The translations under genes were made by a program, and so were the position numbers. DNA of 64,000 nt, from positions 18,810 through 82,809 of the forward strand of contig JAGHZU010000016.1 of the NCBI GenBank assembly GCA_017745235.1. Reading direction: 5' to 3'. The notes beneath the pieces were generated by a model. The model saw only the letters and a list, made by a program, of their open reading frames with translations, was not told the origin of the DNA and did not search any database. Of the stretch, positions 6,938 through 15,444 are shown one piece after another. The number at the start of each line of letters is the position of its first letter. The stretch's first letter is position 1. Source of the DNA: Caulobacter sp. Its GTDB lineage: Bacteria > Pseudomonadota > Alphaproteobacteria > Caulobacterales > Caulobacteraceae.

Positions 6938-9478
6938 ATGACGGCCGTCGCCTTTACCATTTGCGCCAAGAATTATTTATCGCGTGCCCGGGTTTGCTTG
7001 GAGAGCTTCCGCGAGCAGCACCCCGACGTGTCGCTTTACCTATTCCTTTCAGATGAGGATGATCAGGGATATCGGCCCGAAGACGAGGCGTTTCCCGTCG
7101 TTCTGGCGCGTGATCTGAACCTGCCCAGTTGGGGCGACATGGTGTTGCGCTATGACGTCACCGAGCTGAGCACTGCGATCAAGCCGGCCTGTTTCGCTCG
7201 GCTGTTCTCTGAGGGCTACGATCACATCGTTTATTTGGATCCCGACACCTATGTCGTCGGTGTGATGTCCGAAGTCCTGGAGCCATTGATGCGCGGCCAG
7301 GCGGATGCGGTGGTCACGCCGCACATCACCCAGCCTATCGAGGATGACCTGACGCCGTCGGACGGCGACATGCTGAGAGTCGGCGTCTTTAATCTCGGAT
7401 TCTTGGCCTTGCGCCGCAGTCAGGAGGTCCAGCGTTTCGTGGGCTGGTGGGATGACAAACTGCGCTTCGGGGCAGTGTCGGACCTGGCCGCGGGCCTGTT
7501 TACGGACCAGAAATGGTGCGATTTGCTGCCGTGTTTCATCGGTCGGACTCTGGTGTTGCGGCATCCCGGCTACAACGTCGCCTATTGGAACTTGATGCAC
7601 CGGCCTGTGGCGCGGGACGGCTCGAGATGGACTGCCGCCGGCGAGAACCTCGTCCTTGCACATTTCAGCGGCTACGACCCGACCAAGCCGAAACTGATCT
7701 CCAAGCATCAGCAAAGATTCACTGCGGCGAACGCGCCCGGTTTCGCGACGTTGGGCGAGGCATACGGCGCTAAGGTGTTGGTTCAGGCCGCCACCTTGCC
7801 GCCCTATCACTATAGCTACGACGTCGGTCCCGACGGCCGACCGCTCGCGCAACTGCTGCGCGAACTCTATCGCCGCGCTGCGCCGAACGGGGGGCCGACA
7901 GATGCCCGGGCGGCCCTTGTCTTGGCCGAGTCCTTCGCCCGGCAACCCGAGCCGGCCTTCCGTGGCTTGCCGGGGCCGGTGGTGACCCGCGTCATGTACG
8001 CCGCCTGGCGTCGGGACAACGCCTTGACCCAGGCTTGGAACCTCGAGATTGAAGCCGATCGGACGGCGTTGGCTCGTTGGTTCCAAGATTCGGGCGCGGC
8101 GGCGGAGAACGTTGCCCACCTAGCGGCCCCGCCGGAGGATGAGGCCCTCCAGCCTAGCACCGGGCGCCGGGGTGGAGTTTCTCTTTTGAATGGAAAGGCG
8201 CTGCTGCGGACGGCCCTCGAGCGTTATCAGGTGCTGGCGCCGATCTATCGGCTGCTGCCGGTGGGCTTGCGCCAGAACATAAGGGCCACCGCGATGCGGA
8301 TGGCGTTTGGCGGCCGCGGTTCGACCCAATTGCGCAGGCGGTTGGATACCCGACTTCGTCCGGGCGCTTCGCTGATCGGCTACGCGCGCGGCGAGCTGGG
8401 GATGGGCGAGCATGTCCGCATGACAGCCGCCGCCCTGATATCTCAGGAAATTGACTGCTCTATCGTCGACATTGGGCGCCACGTGTTGGCCAGGTCCCAG
8501 GATCGCCGCTTCGACGCCCTTATCGTGCCCGAGCCGCGCCATCGAGCCAGCATCTATCATGTGAACGCCGACCAGCTTCCCGAGGTCCGTCGCGAAATCG
8601 GCGCCGCCGGCTTCGACGGTCGTCTTAATATCGCATATCCAGCCTGGGAACTGTCGGAGTTTCCTGACCCCTGGATAGACGCCTTCGACGCCTTCGATGA
8701 AATTTGGGCGCCATCACGGTTCATCCAGAGCGCGATTTCGGCCAAGGTGGCCAAGCGCGTGCTCTACATGCCGCTGGCGGTTAGTCTGGCGGAGGGCTAC
8801 AGCGCTTGGACTCGGGCCGACTTTGGCCTGCCCGACGACGAAATGATCTTCCTGTTTTATTTCGATTTGGCCTCCTACGCGGCGCGCAAGAACCCGCAGG
8901 CCGCTCTGGAGGCTTTCCGGCGCGCGTTTCCCGAACCGGAATCCGGCCCGGGCGCACCGCGATTGGTGATCAAGACTCTGTCGTCGGAACGCTACCCCAA
9001 TGAAATGGCCGCGCTGCGGGCGGCGATCGGCGATCGGGCCGACGTGACTCTGATCACCGAGACGTTGGAGGCGTCCGCTATCCACGGACTGGTGAATTGT
9101 TGCGACGTGTTCGTCTCACTGCACCGCTCGGAGGGTTTCGGCCGGGCTCCGGCCGAGGCCATGGCCGCGGGCAAGGGAGTCATCGCCACCGCGTATTCCG
9201 GCAACGCCGAATACATGAACCCGGCCAACTCCGAACCGATCCCCTACACCCTCGTCCCGGTTCAGGAAGGCGCCTATCTGTTTGGCGAAGGACAGGTTTG
9301 GGCCGAGCCTGACCTGGACGCGGCCGCTGCGGCTATGCGAGCTTTCCGAGCGAACCCCGACCTCGTGAGCGCCAAGGGCGAAGCGGCGCGACGCTACATG
9401 GCCGAACATCATTCTCCTCACGTTATCGGCGCGCTATACAAGCGTAGATTGTCCGCCCTGGGCGTCCTTTCTTCGTGA
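6938..9478 (+). CDS. Two-domain glycosyltransferase (GT8-like N-terminus, GT4 C-terminus)
   Basis: An 846-residue cytosolic or membrane-peripheral enzyme. Residues 1 to about 290 look like a GT-A transferase: MTAVAFTICAKNYLSRA at the start and the metal motif YLDPDTYVVG near residue 100. Residues about 476-840 form a GT-B/GT4 module beginning GMGEHVRMTAAAL and carrying the nucleotide-sugar motif SLHRSEGFGRAPAEAMA. The C-terminal module is clearly paralogous to the protein at 14256-15425. The ATG at 6938 is chosen because the conserved strand begins there; an in-frame TTG at 6857 would add 27 unlikely residues. Sugars transferred are unknown. Two active sites could add two successive sugars. 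Confidence 0.85.
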   Translation: MTAVAFTICAKNYLSRARVCLESFREQHPDVSLYLFLSDEDDQGYRPEDEAFPVVLARDLNLPSWGDMVLRYDVTELSTAIKPACFARLFSEGYDHIVYLDPDTYVVGVMSEVLEPLMRGQADAVVTPHITQPIEDDLTPSDGDMLRVGVFNLGFLALRRSQEVQRFVGWWDDKLRFGAVSDLAAGLFTDQKWCDLLPCFIGRTLVLRHPGYNVAYWNLMHRPVARDGSRWTAAGENLVLAHFSGYDPTKPKLISKHQQRFTAANAPGFATLGEAYGAKVLVQAATLPPYHYSYDVGPDGRPLAQLLRELYRRAAPNGGPTDARAALVLAESFARQPEPAFRGLPGPVVTRVMYAAWRRDNALTQAWNLEIEADRTALARWFQDSGAAAENVAHLAAPPEDEALQPSTGRRGGVSLLNGKALLRTALERYQVLAPIYRLLPVGLRQNIRATAMRMAFGGRGSTQLRRRLDTRLRPGASLIGYARGELGMGEHVRMTAAALISQEIDCSIVDIGRHVLARSQDRRFDALIVPEPRHRASIYHVNADQLPEVRREIGAAGFDGRLNIAYPAWELSEFPDPWIDAFDAFDEIWAPSRFIQSAISAKVAKRVLYMPLAVSLAEGYSAWTRADFGLPDDEMIFLFYFDLASYAARKNPQAALEAFRRAFPEPESGPGAPRLVIKTLSSERYPNEMAALRAAIGDRADVTLITETLEASAIHGLVNCCDVFVSLHRSEGFGRAPAEAMAAGKGVIATAYSGNAEYMNPANSEPIPYTLVPVQEGAYLFGEGQVWAEPDLDAAAAAMRAFRANPDLVSAKGEAARRYMAEHHSPHVIGALYKRRLSALGVLSS

Positions 9479-9549
9479 GGCCTGGTACGCATTTCCTGTA
9501 GATTTCGGTAAACCGGCTCGTGAAGTTCAGTAAGCATTGGAGACTGTCG

Positions 9550-11211
9550 ATGACGGGATTGCAGGAAATTCTGGACTCGACAGCGGCCGAGGCTTCCGAC
9601 GACGCGCGGGGCGCCGAGAGAGCGCCGGACGTGGCGCCTCAAGACGGTCCCGCCCCAACCGTCTCGGCTCAGGCAGAGGCGGATCGCGTGGCTCTGTCGC
9701 GTGAGGTGCTTGTAGCCTGCGACCTGTTCCGGTTGGCCTCAGCGGACGGCGAACTGGTCTGGCATCAACAGGCCAACGCTGAGCTATTTCGTGACCTGAT
9801 GCTCGCGGCGTTCCTTCGGTTGGGAGACGTGGAGGTCAAGGTGCTGGATCATGCCGCCGTCGGGCTGGACATGGCCGCGCTAATCGGCGACGGGCAAGAG
9901 GATCTGGGCGAGCGCTGGCTGCGCACCGTCGGCGCGCCGTTGGGCTCGGAGCTCAGCGAACGCATCGCCCAGGCGGTGGCGGGCCGCATCGTGATCGGTT
10001 TCGAATTGCCCGATTCGCTGTCGGCCGTGATCGAGGCCTCAGCCGGCGCTCTGCTGAAGCTGGCTATTCATCCGTGCCGCTTCATGGACGATCTGCTCCT
10101 GATGGGCGAGTCCAGTCATCCGACTTTCGCCGGGGCCTTGGCCCAGTCGGCGCTGGACCCGCGCGAACTGTTCTGGTCGGCGGGTTTGCTGAGGCGCCGG
10201 CTGAAGGCGGTCGCCGTTCTTCCCGTCGAGCCGAAACTGGATCGGCTGGCCTTGCTGGCCGGTCAAATGGCCATGGACCGCGCGCTGATCAGCGAGGGCG
10301 GATTTCTCAACCTCGCCCAGTTCTCCAAAGAGATCAGACGGATCGCTGACGACCACGACCTTCTGCTCGCCCGTGCGCATCCCTATGCGGCGTTCGACAC
10401 GGCTTCAGCGCTGGAACTCGTTAAGATCCCGAATGTCCGCTTCACCTCGTCCAGTGTCTACGCCCTGCTGGCCAGCGGGCGCGTCGCGACGACTGTCGCG
10501 ATCTCCTCGTCGCTCCTGCACGAGGCGCGCTATTTCGGGGTCGCCGCCGTGGCCCTGGCTCCTGAGGCCTCTAACGGCTTCCCGCTGGATGACCGCCTCA
10601 CCGCCTTTCGCGCCGAAGCTCTGCCAGGCGCCATCGCAGACGCCGCGGCTCGGCTTATGGGCGACACCCCCGACGAGCGTTCAGCGGTGGTCAGGATGGA
10701 CGGGACGTCACTGAGGAGCGTCATCGGCGAAACCTGGGGCCTGGCGGATGCGGATAGGGCTGCTCCGGTGCTGCCGGCTGCGGTTCTGCCGGACACGCGG
10801 GTTCTTGCCAGCGACCCCAGGATAGCTGTTGGCCTGGTGTCGGGCTGGTGTGCGATTGAGGACTGGGGCGTATGGGCCAACGGTCCGGTGGGGACCTTTG
10901 CGTTCGAGTGGCAGGACCGTTATGGCGACAGACTGACCTTGGCGGTCGACTTGGCGTCTTTCCCACCGACGCCGGATGGCGTTCAAGAGATCGGTATCTG
11001 GACCGAGGGCGTGCAGATCGCCTCGGTTTCCGCGCCGGGCCTGGGATACAAGCCTGCCCGCGCGATTTTCGTCGTGCCGAAGCCACGTTTCGCCGGATCT
11101 GTGCAGTTGCACTTCGTCGTCACCGATCCCCTGTCCGCATCAGAGCTCACTGGCGGCGAGGATGCTCGCAAGCTGGGCGCGGGACTGGTGAGCATCGCCT
11201 CGCTGATATGA
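9550..11211 (+). CDS. Unassigned polysaccharide-island protein, 553 residues
   Basis: I do not recognise a firm family. The protein is soluble-looking, without signal or membrane segments. The first 40 residues are low in complexity and acidic. The middle part (about 290-350) holds VRFTSSSVYALLASGR and ISSSLLHEARYFGVAAVAL, reminiscent of the nucleotide-binding half of capsule (KpsC/KpsS-like) transferases. The last 130 residues (VSGWCAIEDWGVWANGPV onward) resemble a beta-sandwich seen at the ends of other polysaccharide proteins with a GW...PE.WG.W pattern. Both resemblances are from memory. The ATG at 9550 follows TGGAG; an upstream in-frame GTG at 9520 is the alternative. A role in glycan synthesis is inferred only from position. 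Confidence 0.7.
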   Translation: MTGLQEILDSTAAEASDDARGAERAPDVAPQDGPAPTVSAQAEADRVALSREVLVACDLFRLASADGELVWHQQANAELFRDLMLAAFLRLGDVEVKVLDHAAVGLDMAALIGDGQEDLGERWLRTVGAPLGSELSERIAQAVAGRIVIGFELPDSLSAVIEASAGALLKLAIHPCRFMDDLLLMGESSHPTFAGALAQSALDPRELFWSAGLLRRRLKAVAVLPVEPKLDRLALLAGQMAMDRALISEGGFLNLAQFSKEIRRIADDHDLLLARAHPYAAFDTASALELVKIPNVRFTSSSVYALLASGRVATTVAISSSLLHEARYFGVAAVALAPEASNGFPLDDRLTAFRAEALPGAIADAAARLMGDTPDERSAVVRMDGTSLRSVIGETWGLADADRAAPVLPAAVLPDTRVLASDPRIAVGLVSGWCAIEDWGVWANGPVGTFAFEWQDRYGDRLTLAVDLASFPPTPDGVQEIGIWTEGVQIASVSAPGLGYKPARAIFVVPKPRFAGSVQLHFVVTDPLSASELTGGEDARKLGAGLVSIASLI

Positions 11212-11360
11212 ATTCCTTTACCAGGCTGTGTCTCGGTGATCGGGGGGGCACGGTATCGAAGGCGGCCTAACGGACCCCGATCGGTGTCTCGTTGTGGACA
11301 GACTTAATTGATGCCACTGTCGGTAGATAGTCTTTGGTTCTGTAAACTGCGGAAAATCAA

Positions 11361-12224
11361 ATGCCGATCTATCAAGAGAAATGGATTAAATCTGCACTAG
11401 ATGCTGCAGATTCAGCTGTCTTAGCCAACGATAACGGCAAGCTTGTCGACGCACTCAGCATATTTCCTTCAGATCTATTTCTGCTGATCTACTTCGATCG
11501 TCCCGCTGCTTGGCCAAACCTGGCCCGCTGGCTGCCGCACTTCCCACCCGAAGAGGACCAGCGGCTATGGGCTGGCAATAGCGGTCTATACTTGATGCAA
11601 CAGGCGTCAGTGTTCATTGACGACCTCTTCGCCGCCTACGGCGCGTACAACCCGCGAACGGTCCGCGTCCTTGACTACGGATGCGGCTGGGGCCGGATGC
11701 TGCGACTGCTGTATCGCCGCGCCAGCATCGACAACATCTACGGTGCCGATCCCTGGGAGCCGTCGTTCGAACGGTGCCGGCAATTCAATGTCCATGCTAA
11801 TTTCGGCAAGGTCGACTACATCCCGACAAAGCTGCCGTTCGATGGCAAGTTCGACATCGCTTACCTGTTCTCGGTCTTCACCCACATCAGCGATGAGTCG
11901 CAGAAGGCTGTCCTGAAGACCTTGCGTCCCCAGATGGCTGACGACGGCCTGTTGGCGGTGACCATCCGCCAAGCCAACTACTGGCCCAAGACTGCGTGGC
12001 CGGACGAGGCGTTGCGGATGAAATTAATGGAGCAGCATTTGCGAGAAGGCTTCGCCTTCATTCCGCATGGCGTCGAGCCGGGCAGTCACCAGACTACGCA
12101 TTACGGCGACACCTCGCAGACGTTGGACTACATCAACGCTGAATGGACGGACTGGAAGGTACAGTCGGTAAATTGGCGGATGATCGACGAATGCCAGTGG
12201 ACGGTCTACCTACGTCCAAACTGA
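11361..12224 (+). CDS. Class I SAM-dependent methyltransferase
   Basis: A 287-residue protein with SAM motif I VLDYGCGWGRMLRLL near residue 95 and motif II IYGADPWEPS. FDIAYLFSVFTHISDESQ and LLAVTIRQANYW fit the post-I and motif III strands. It is likely a sugar O-methyltransferase acting on the exported glycan, given its place as last gene of the rightward cluster; substrate is not shown. It begins 149 bases after the previous gene in an AT-richer stretch, so it may have its own promoter. Codon use looks less GC-biased than the housekeeping genes. Confidence 0.87.
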   Translation: MPIYQEKWIKSALDAADSAVLANDNGKLVDALSIFPSDLFLLIYFDRPAAWPNLARWLPHFPPEEDQRLWAGNSGLYLMQQASVFIDDLFAAYGAYNPRTVRVLDYGCGWGRMLRLLYRRASIDNIYGADPWEPSFERCRQFNVHANFGKVDYIPTKLPFDGKFDIAYLFSVFTHISDESQKAVLKTLRPQMADDGLLAVTIRQANYWPKTAWPDEALRMKLMEQHLREGFAFIPHGVEPGSHQTTHYGDTSQTLDYINAEWTDWKVQSVNWRMIDECQWTVYLRPN

Positions 12225-12306
12225 TCGCGAGTCGCTGGGTTGCGTCGACATTCTGGAAATCCGCCAGGCGGTCGAACCTGATCCAGCTCTCCTTCGGAAA
12301 AAGGGT

Positions 12307-12476
12307 TTGTTCAAAAGGCTGGGCGATCGGCGATGGTCGCTGATCGCTCCGCACCTTCCGGGCAGGGCCAGCCTTAGCCGGACGTTTGGACAACCGGCCG
12401 GCTGTTCGTCGAGACGGTGCTGTGGACCGTGCGAACATTCTCATCCCGACGGTTTCGGGTGTTTGGCGCAGACGCC
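12307..12476 (+). pseudogene. Remnant of an IS5-type transposase, broken in three frames
   Basis: Between the two convergent clusters lies a decayed transposase N-terminus. In one frame 12307-12390 reads MFKRLGDRRWSLIAPHLPG, the hallmark start of IS5-group transposases. At 12399-12437, in another frame, CGG-CTG-TTC continues RLFVETVLWTVRT, the next conserved block. A following FSSRRFRVFGAD stretch probably derives from the region after a deletion. At least one frameshift and a deletion are needed, so it cannot make a functional enzyme. No terminal inverted repeats were identified. The rest of the 12225-12611 gap shows no gene. Confidence 0.65.
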
Positions 12477-12611
12477 GAAAATCGGTCCGGGGCGGATTGA
12501 TCAGCAAGCCTCACGTCACGGTGGAAAGCCACCATGACCTTGTCCGCCTTCATCCTGACCGGCGGCAAAACAGTCGGGATCGGAAAACGGGATGGGCAGG
12601 TGGCCCTCGCC

Positions 12612-13460
12612 TCAGAGCGGCTTGGTTAACTTAAAGATTACCGGCCACATATGACCGATGGGGAAAGGGCAGCCATTTGAGACAATGCCGCCGCTGACGT
12701 CGTGTGCGATGCCGATCTGCAGCTTGAATCCGGTCTCCCGGATCGAGTCCAGTAGGTCCCAACTCGGCTCAAAGAACACCAGCGCACCATCGCCAACCGG
12801 GTTACCATGGAAGGCTTGAGGCAGCAGATGCTCTATCTCGCCGTTCACCAGGCGCGACCGGATAACGCTCTTTCCGATGTCTTCATAGAACGGCAGTGTG
12901 AACAGGCTGACACCACCCGGACGCAGAGTGCGGAAGCACTCGCGCAAAGCGGCCTTGTGATCTGGAACGTGCTCCAGCACGTCGAAATGCATGATCAAGT
13001 CAAGCGAGTCCGACGGCGAGGACATGGCCAGCATATCCTCGTGCCGCACGGGCACGCCGTGAAAGTCATAGGTTTGACCGCTGATCTTGTCCGGCCCCAG
13101 GAACTCGCACCCGATCAACGACGGATCCTCGGCGACCAGAAGGCTATAGAACTGGGTTACCCGCTCGAAGATCAGGCTGTTTTGCGGCTGCAGCTCCTGT
13201 CGCACCTGGCGCCAAGCCTGGATGGCCATCCGCGTACGTCCATTGGTGCCGCAGGCGCAGATCATGCCTTCCAGCAGGTTGCGCCAGTCGCCTTCCGGTT
13301 CGCCAGCGGTGACCAGGAAATCAGTGACCTGGCCACAGGCCGCACAAAGGCCTGGAAAGGTGCGCCGCGGGCGAAAGGCCGCTAGGGCCATATCGTTGGC
13401 CGGCGTCAACGCTGCGAAGCAGGCCTCCAATTGAGGTCTATCGTCGACCCAAACTAGCAT
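12612..13460 (-). CDS. Zinc-ribbon SAM-dependent methyltransferase
   Basis: A 282-residue protein. The N-terminal part has two Cys pairs, LCAACGQV and ICACGTNGRTRM, a zinc-ribbon layout found ahead of many glycan-cluster methyltransferases. The methyltransferase fold follows, with LDLIMHFDVLEHVPDHKAAL and RTLRPGGVSLFTLPFY typical of the Methyltransf_11 group. SAM motif I is weakly conserved (VAEDPSLIGCEFLG region). The start is set at the ATG at 13460; an upstream extension to 13673 overlaps the preceding gene and has no family-like sequence. It is the last gene of the leftward cluster. Confidence 0.84.
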   Translation of the reverse strand: MLVWVDDRPQLEACFAALTPANDMALAAFRPRRTFPGLCAACGQVTDFLVTAGEPEGDWRNLLEGMICACGTNGRTRMAIQAWRQVRQELQPQNSLIFERVTQFYSLLVAEDPSLIGCEFLGPDKISGQTYDFHGVPVRHEDMLAMSSPSDSLDLIMHFDVLEHVPDHKAALRECFRTLRPGGVSLFTLPFYEDIGKSVIRSRLVNGEIEHLLPQAFHGNPVGDGALVFFEPSWDLLDSIRETGFKLQIGIAHDVSGGIVSNGCPFPIGHMWPVIFKLTKPL

Positions 13461-13524
13461 GCGTCCATTCTCTTGGTGTTTTTGCGCCGCGCCGGGATGA
13501 CGGGGCGAAAGGCAGGCCCGCGTC

Positions 13525-14259
13525 CTAGATGTCGCTGTCGTTGTTGAATACGCCCTCGCCGATAGCGACGTCACGCAAGGCGGACTGGTCACGGCGATAT
13601 TGGTTGAAATAGGTACGGACCTGCTCGGTGGGCTGGATCTTGGGCGGCAGGCGCCCACCGTCCTCCAGCTCATTCTCCGGGCGCTTGCGAATGATCAGCT
13701 CGATCGCGCACTCAGCCACCGGGGCGACCGTCTGGTCGAAGCGCGGCAGATCGAACCTGTAGGTGTGATCGATAAGCTCGACCTTGCGGACGTCGGCGCG
13801 CGGACCCAACGAGGCCAACAGATCGGTCACGTTGATGGAGGCGGGGCTCCAGGAAGAAGCCTTGGCGAAAGTAAAGGTGTGCTTGTGATCGCGATTGTGC
13901 GTCGAGGGCCAGACGCCCTGTTCGTAGAGATCCTCGTCCGGCACGCAGATCACGAGGTGGCCGCCCGGCTTGACGACGCGGAGCCAGTTCTTGAGACCCT
14001 CGTAGGGATCGCGCAGATGTTCCAGGCAGTGGCTGGAGAATACGAAGTCGAAACTGTCGTCAGCCACGCCTTCCATATACTGGGCGTCGCCGTCGCTGAG
14101 GTCCCAGATCCGGGCGCTGGTCAGGCGCGGAAACAGCTCCGCATACAGCATCAGCGGATCGGGATAGCCGCCGATATCGACGCCGTCCCCGACCAAGTAC
14201 CGTGTTGCGAAGCGCGAGTCCGCCAGGCGTCGCGGGATCGATTTACTGCACTCTCTCAT
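13525..14259 (-). CDS. SAM-dependent methyltransferase
   Basis: A 244-residue protein with GDGVDIGGYPDPL as a degenerate motif I, DDSFDFVFSSHCLEHLRDP as the motif II/post region and VVKPGGHLVICVPDEDLYE as motif III. The match to Methyltransf_11-type sugar methyltransferases of polysaccharide clusters is clear, but the exact substrate is not. Its start overlaps the stop of the upstream GT4 gene by 4 bases, indicating translational coupling. A second methyltransferase lies 64 bases downstream. Confidence 0.84.
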   Translation of the reverse strand: MRECSKSIPRRLADSRFATRYLVGDGVDIGGYPDPLMLYAELFPRLTSARIWDLSDGDAQYMEGVADDSFDFVFSSHCLEHLRDPYEGLKNWLRVVKPGGHLVICVPDEDLYEQGVWPSTHNRDHKHTFTFAKASSWSPASINVTDLLASLGPRADVRKVELIDHTYRFDLPRFDQTVAPVAECAIELIIRKRPENELEDGGRLPPKIQPTEQVRTYFNQYRRDQSALRDVAIGEGVFNNDSDI

Positions 14260-15425
14260 CGTCTCGTCTTTCCAGGAGCGGACTTGGCTGCTCCGCTCAA
14301 TATTTCATCGATACGAGCCGCGTAGCGGATTCCGACCGCCCGGGCGCTGAATTTTTGGCGCATGTGCAATCGGGCGCGTTCAGCCATGGCCTGCGCCTTG
14401 GAGCGATTTCTGATCGCGTACTCCATCAATTCGACGGCGCTGTCGATGCTGGGTTCGGCCCAGACCTGGCCCTGCCAGTACGGATAGGAGTCCGCTTTCA
14501 GGGGAACGGTGTCATAGTCGACCAGCAGGGCGGTGTCCTCAGTCATGAAGTCGAGATTGCCGGAATAGGCGGTGCCGATCGTCAGACGGCCGAGTCGCAT
14601 GGCCTCGGCCATGCCCCGCCCGAAGCCTTCGGAGCGATGCAGCGAAACAAAGCAATCGCAGCAGCGCACTAGATTTTTGATCTCGTTGTCCGAGAGCGTT
14701 GCGGTGATCTTCGTAGCGCGTTCGCCCAGAGCATCGATGCGGGCGTTCAGAGCCTTCAGTTGATCTGAATCGTCGTCTCCGCCTTTGAACTTGATCACGC
14801 AATGAAGGGGTGCGCTTGGATTGCGGGCGATCAGCCGTTCCACAGCCTCCAGCACGGCCTCTGGATTTTTGCGGGCGCTGTACGAACCGAAATCGAAGAA
14901 GAACAGGAACGTATAGGCCTGCTCAGGAATCCCGAAATACCGCCGCGTCAGGAAGCCGGAGAGCTTGACCTCCACGGCCAGCGGCATGTGCAGAACGGGG
15001 ATGGAAACCGCCGACGCGATAGAGTCACGGATGAAGCCGGAGGGCGCCCAGACCTCATCGAAGCGTTCCAACTGCCTAGCCCAGGCGGCCGGATATCTGG
15101 ATAGCTCCCAGGCGGGATAGATGACGTTGTAGCTCGTTTCGAAACTGGCGTCGTTCAGGTGAGGAACGGCTTGTTCGATCTCGTCGCCGTTAATGTGAAA
15201 TATATTCAGGCGCTTGCTAAGCCGGTCGCTCAGGCAAGGCGCTATTTCACGCTCGTAGTCGAGGTCTGCGCGGCTGTTAAGGCCATAGATATCGCGCACC
15301 GTAGGCGCATAGCCCGCGGCGTTGACCGCGCGCCACGATGAGCGAACGTGCTCGCCCATGCCGATCGGCGCAAATGGATGGCCCACCAGGCAAATATTGC
15401 TTTCGGCGGTTTGGATCAGAGGCAT
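14256..15425 (-). CDS. GT4-family glycosyltransferase
   Basis: A 389-residue GT-B enzyme. GMGEHVRSSWRAVN near residue 22, YPAWELSRYPAAW, FDEVWAPSGFIRDS and SLHRSEGFGRGMAEAMRLG mark the acceptor and nucleotide-sugar halves. Nearly every one of these blocks recurs in order in the C-terminal half of the protein at 6938-9478, so the two are paralogues. It likely adds one sugar to the exported chain. It is separated by 19 bases from the large glycosyltransferase upstream and overlaps the downstream methyltransferase by 4 bases, so all three are almost certainly co-transcribed. Confidence 0.9.
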   Translation of the reverse strand: MPLIQTAESNICLVGHPFAPIGMGEHVRSSWRAVNAAGYAPTVRDIYGLNSRADLDYEREIAPCLSDRLSKRLNIFHINGDEIEQAVPHLNDASFETSYNVIYPAWELSRYPAAWARQLERFDEVWAPSGFIRDSIASAVSIPVLHMPLAVEVKLSGFLTRRYFGIPEQAYTFLFFFDFGSYSARKNPEAVLEAVERLIARNPSAPLHCVIKFKGGDDDSDQLKALNARIDALGERATKITATLSDNEIKNLVRCCDCFVSLHRSEGFGRGMAEAMRLGRLTIGTAYSGNLDFMTEDTALLVDYDTVPLKADSYPYWQGQVWAEPSIDSAVELMEYAIRNRSKAQAMAERARLHMRQKFSARAVGIRYAARIDEILSGAAKSAPGKTRR

Positions 15426-15444
15426 GACGTATTAACTTTCCACC

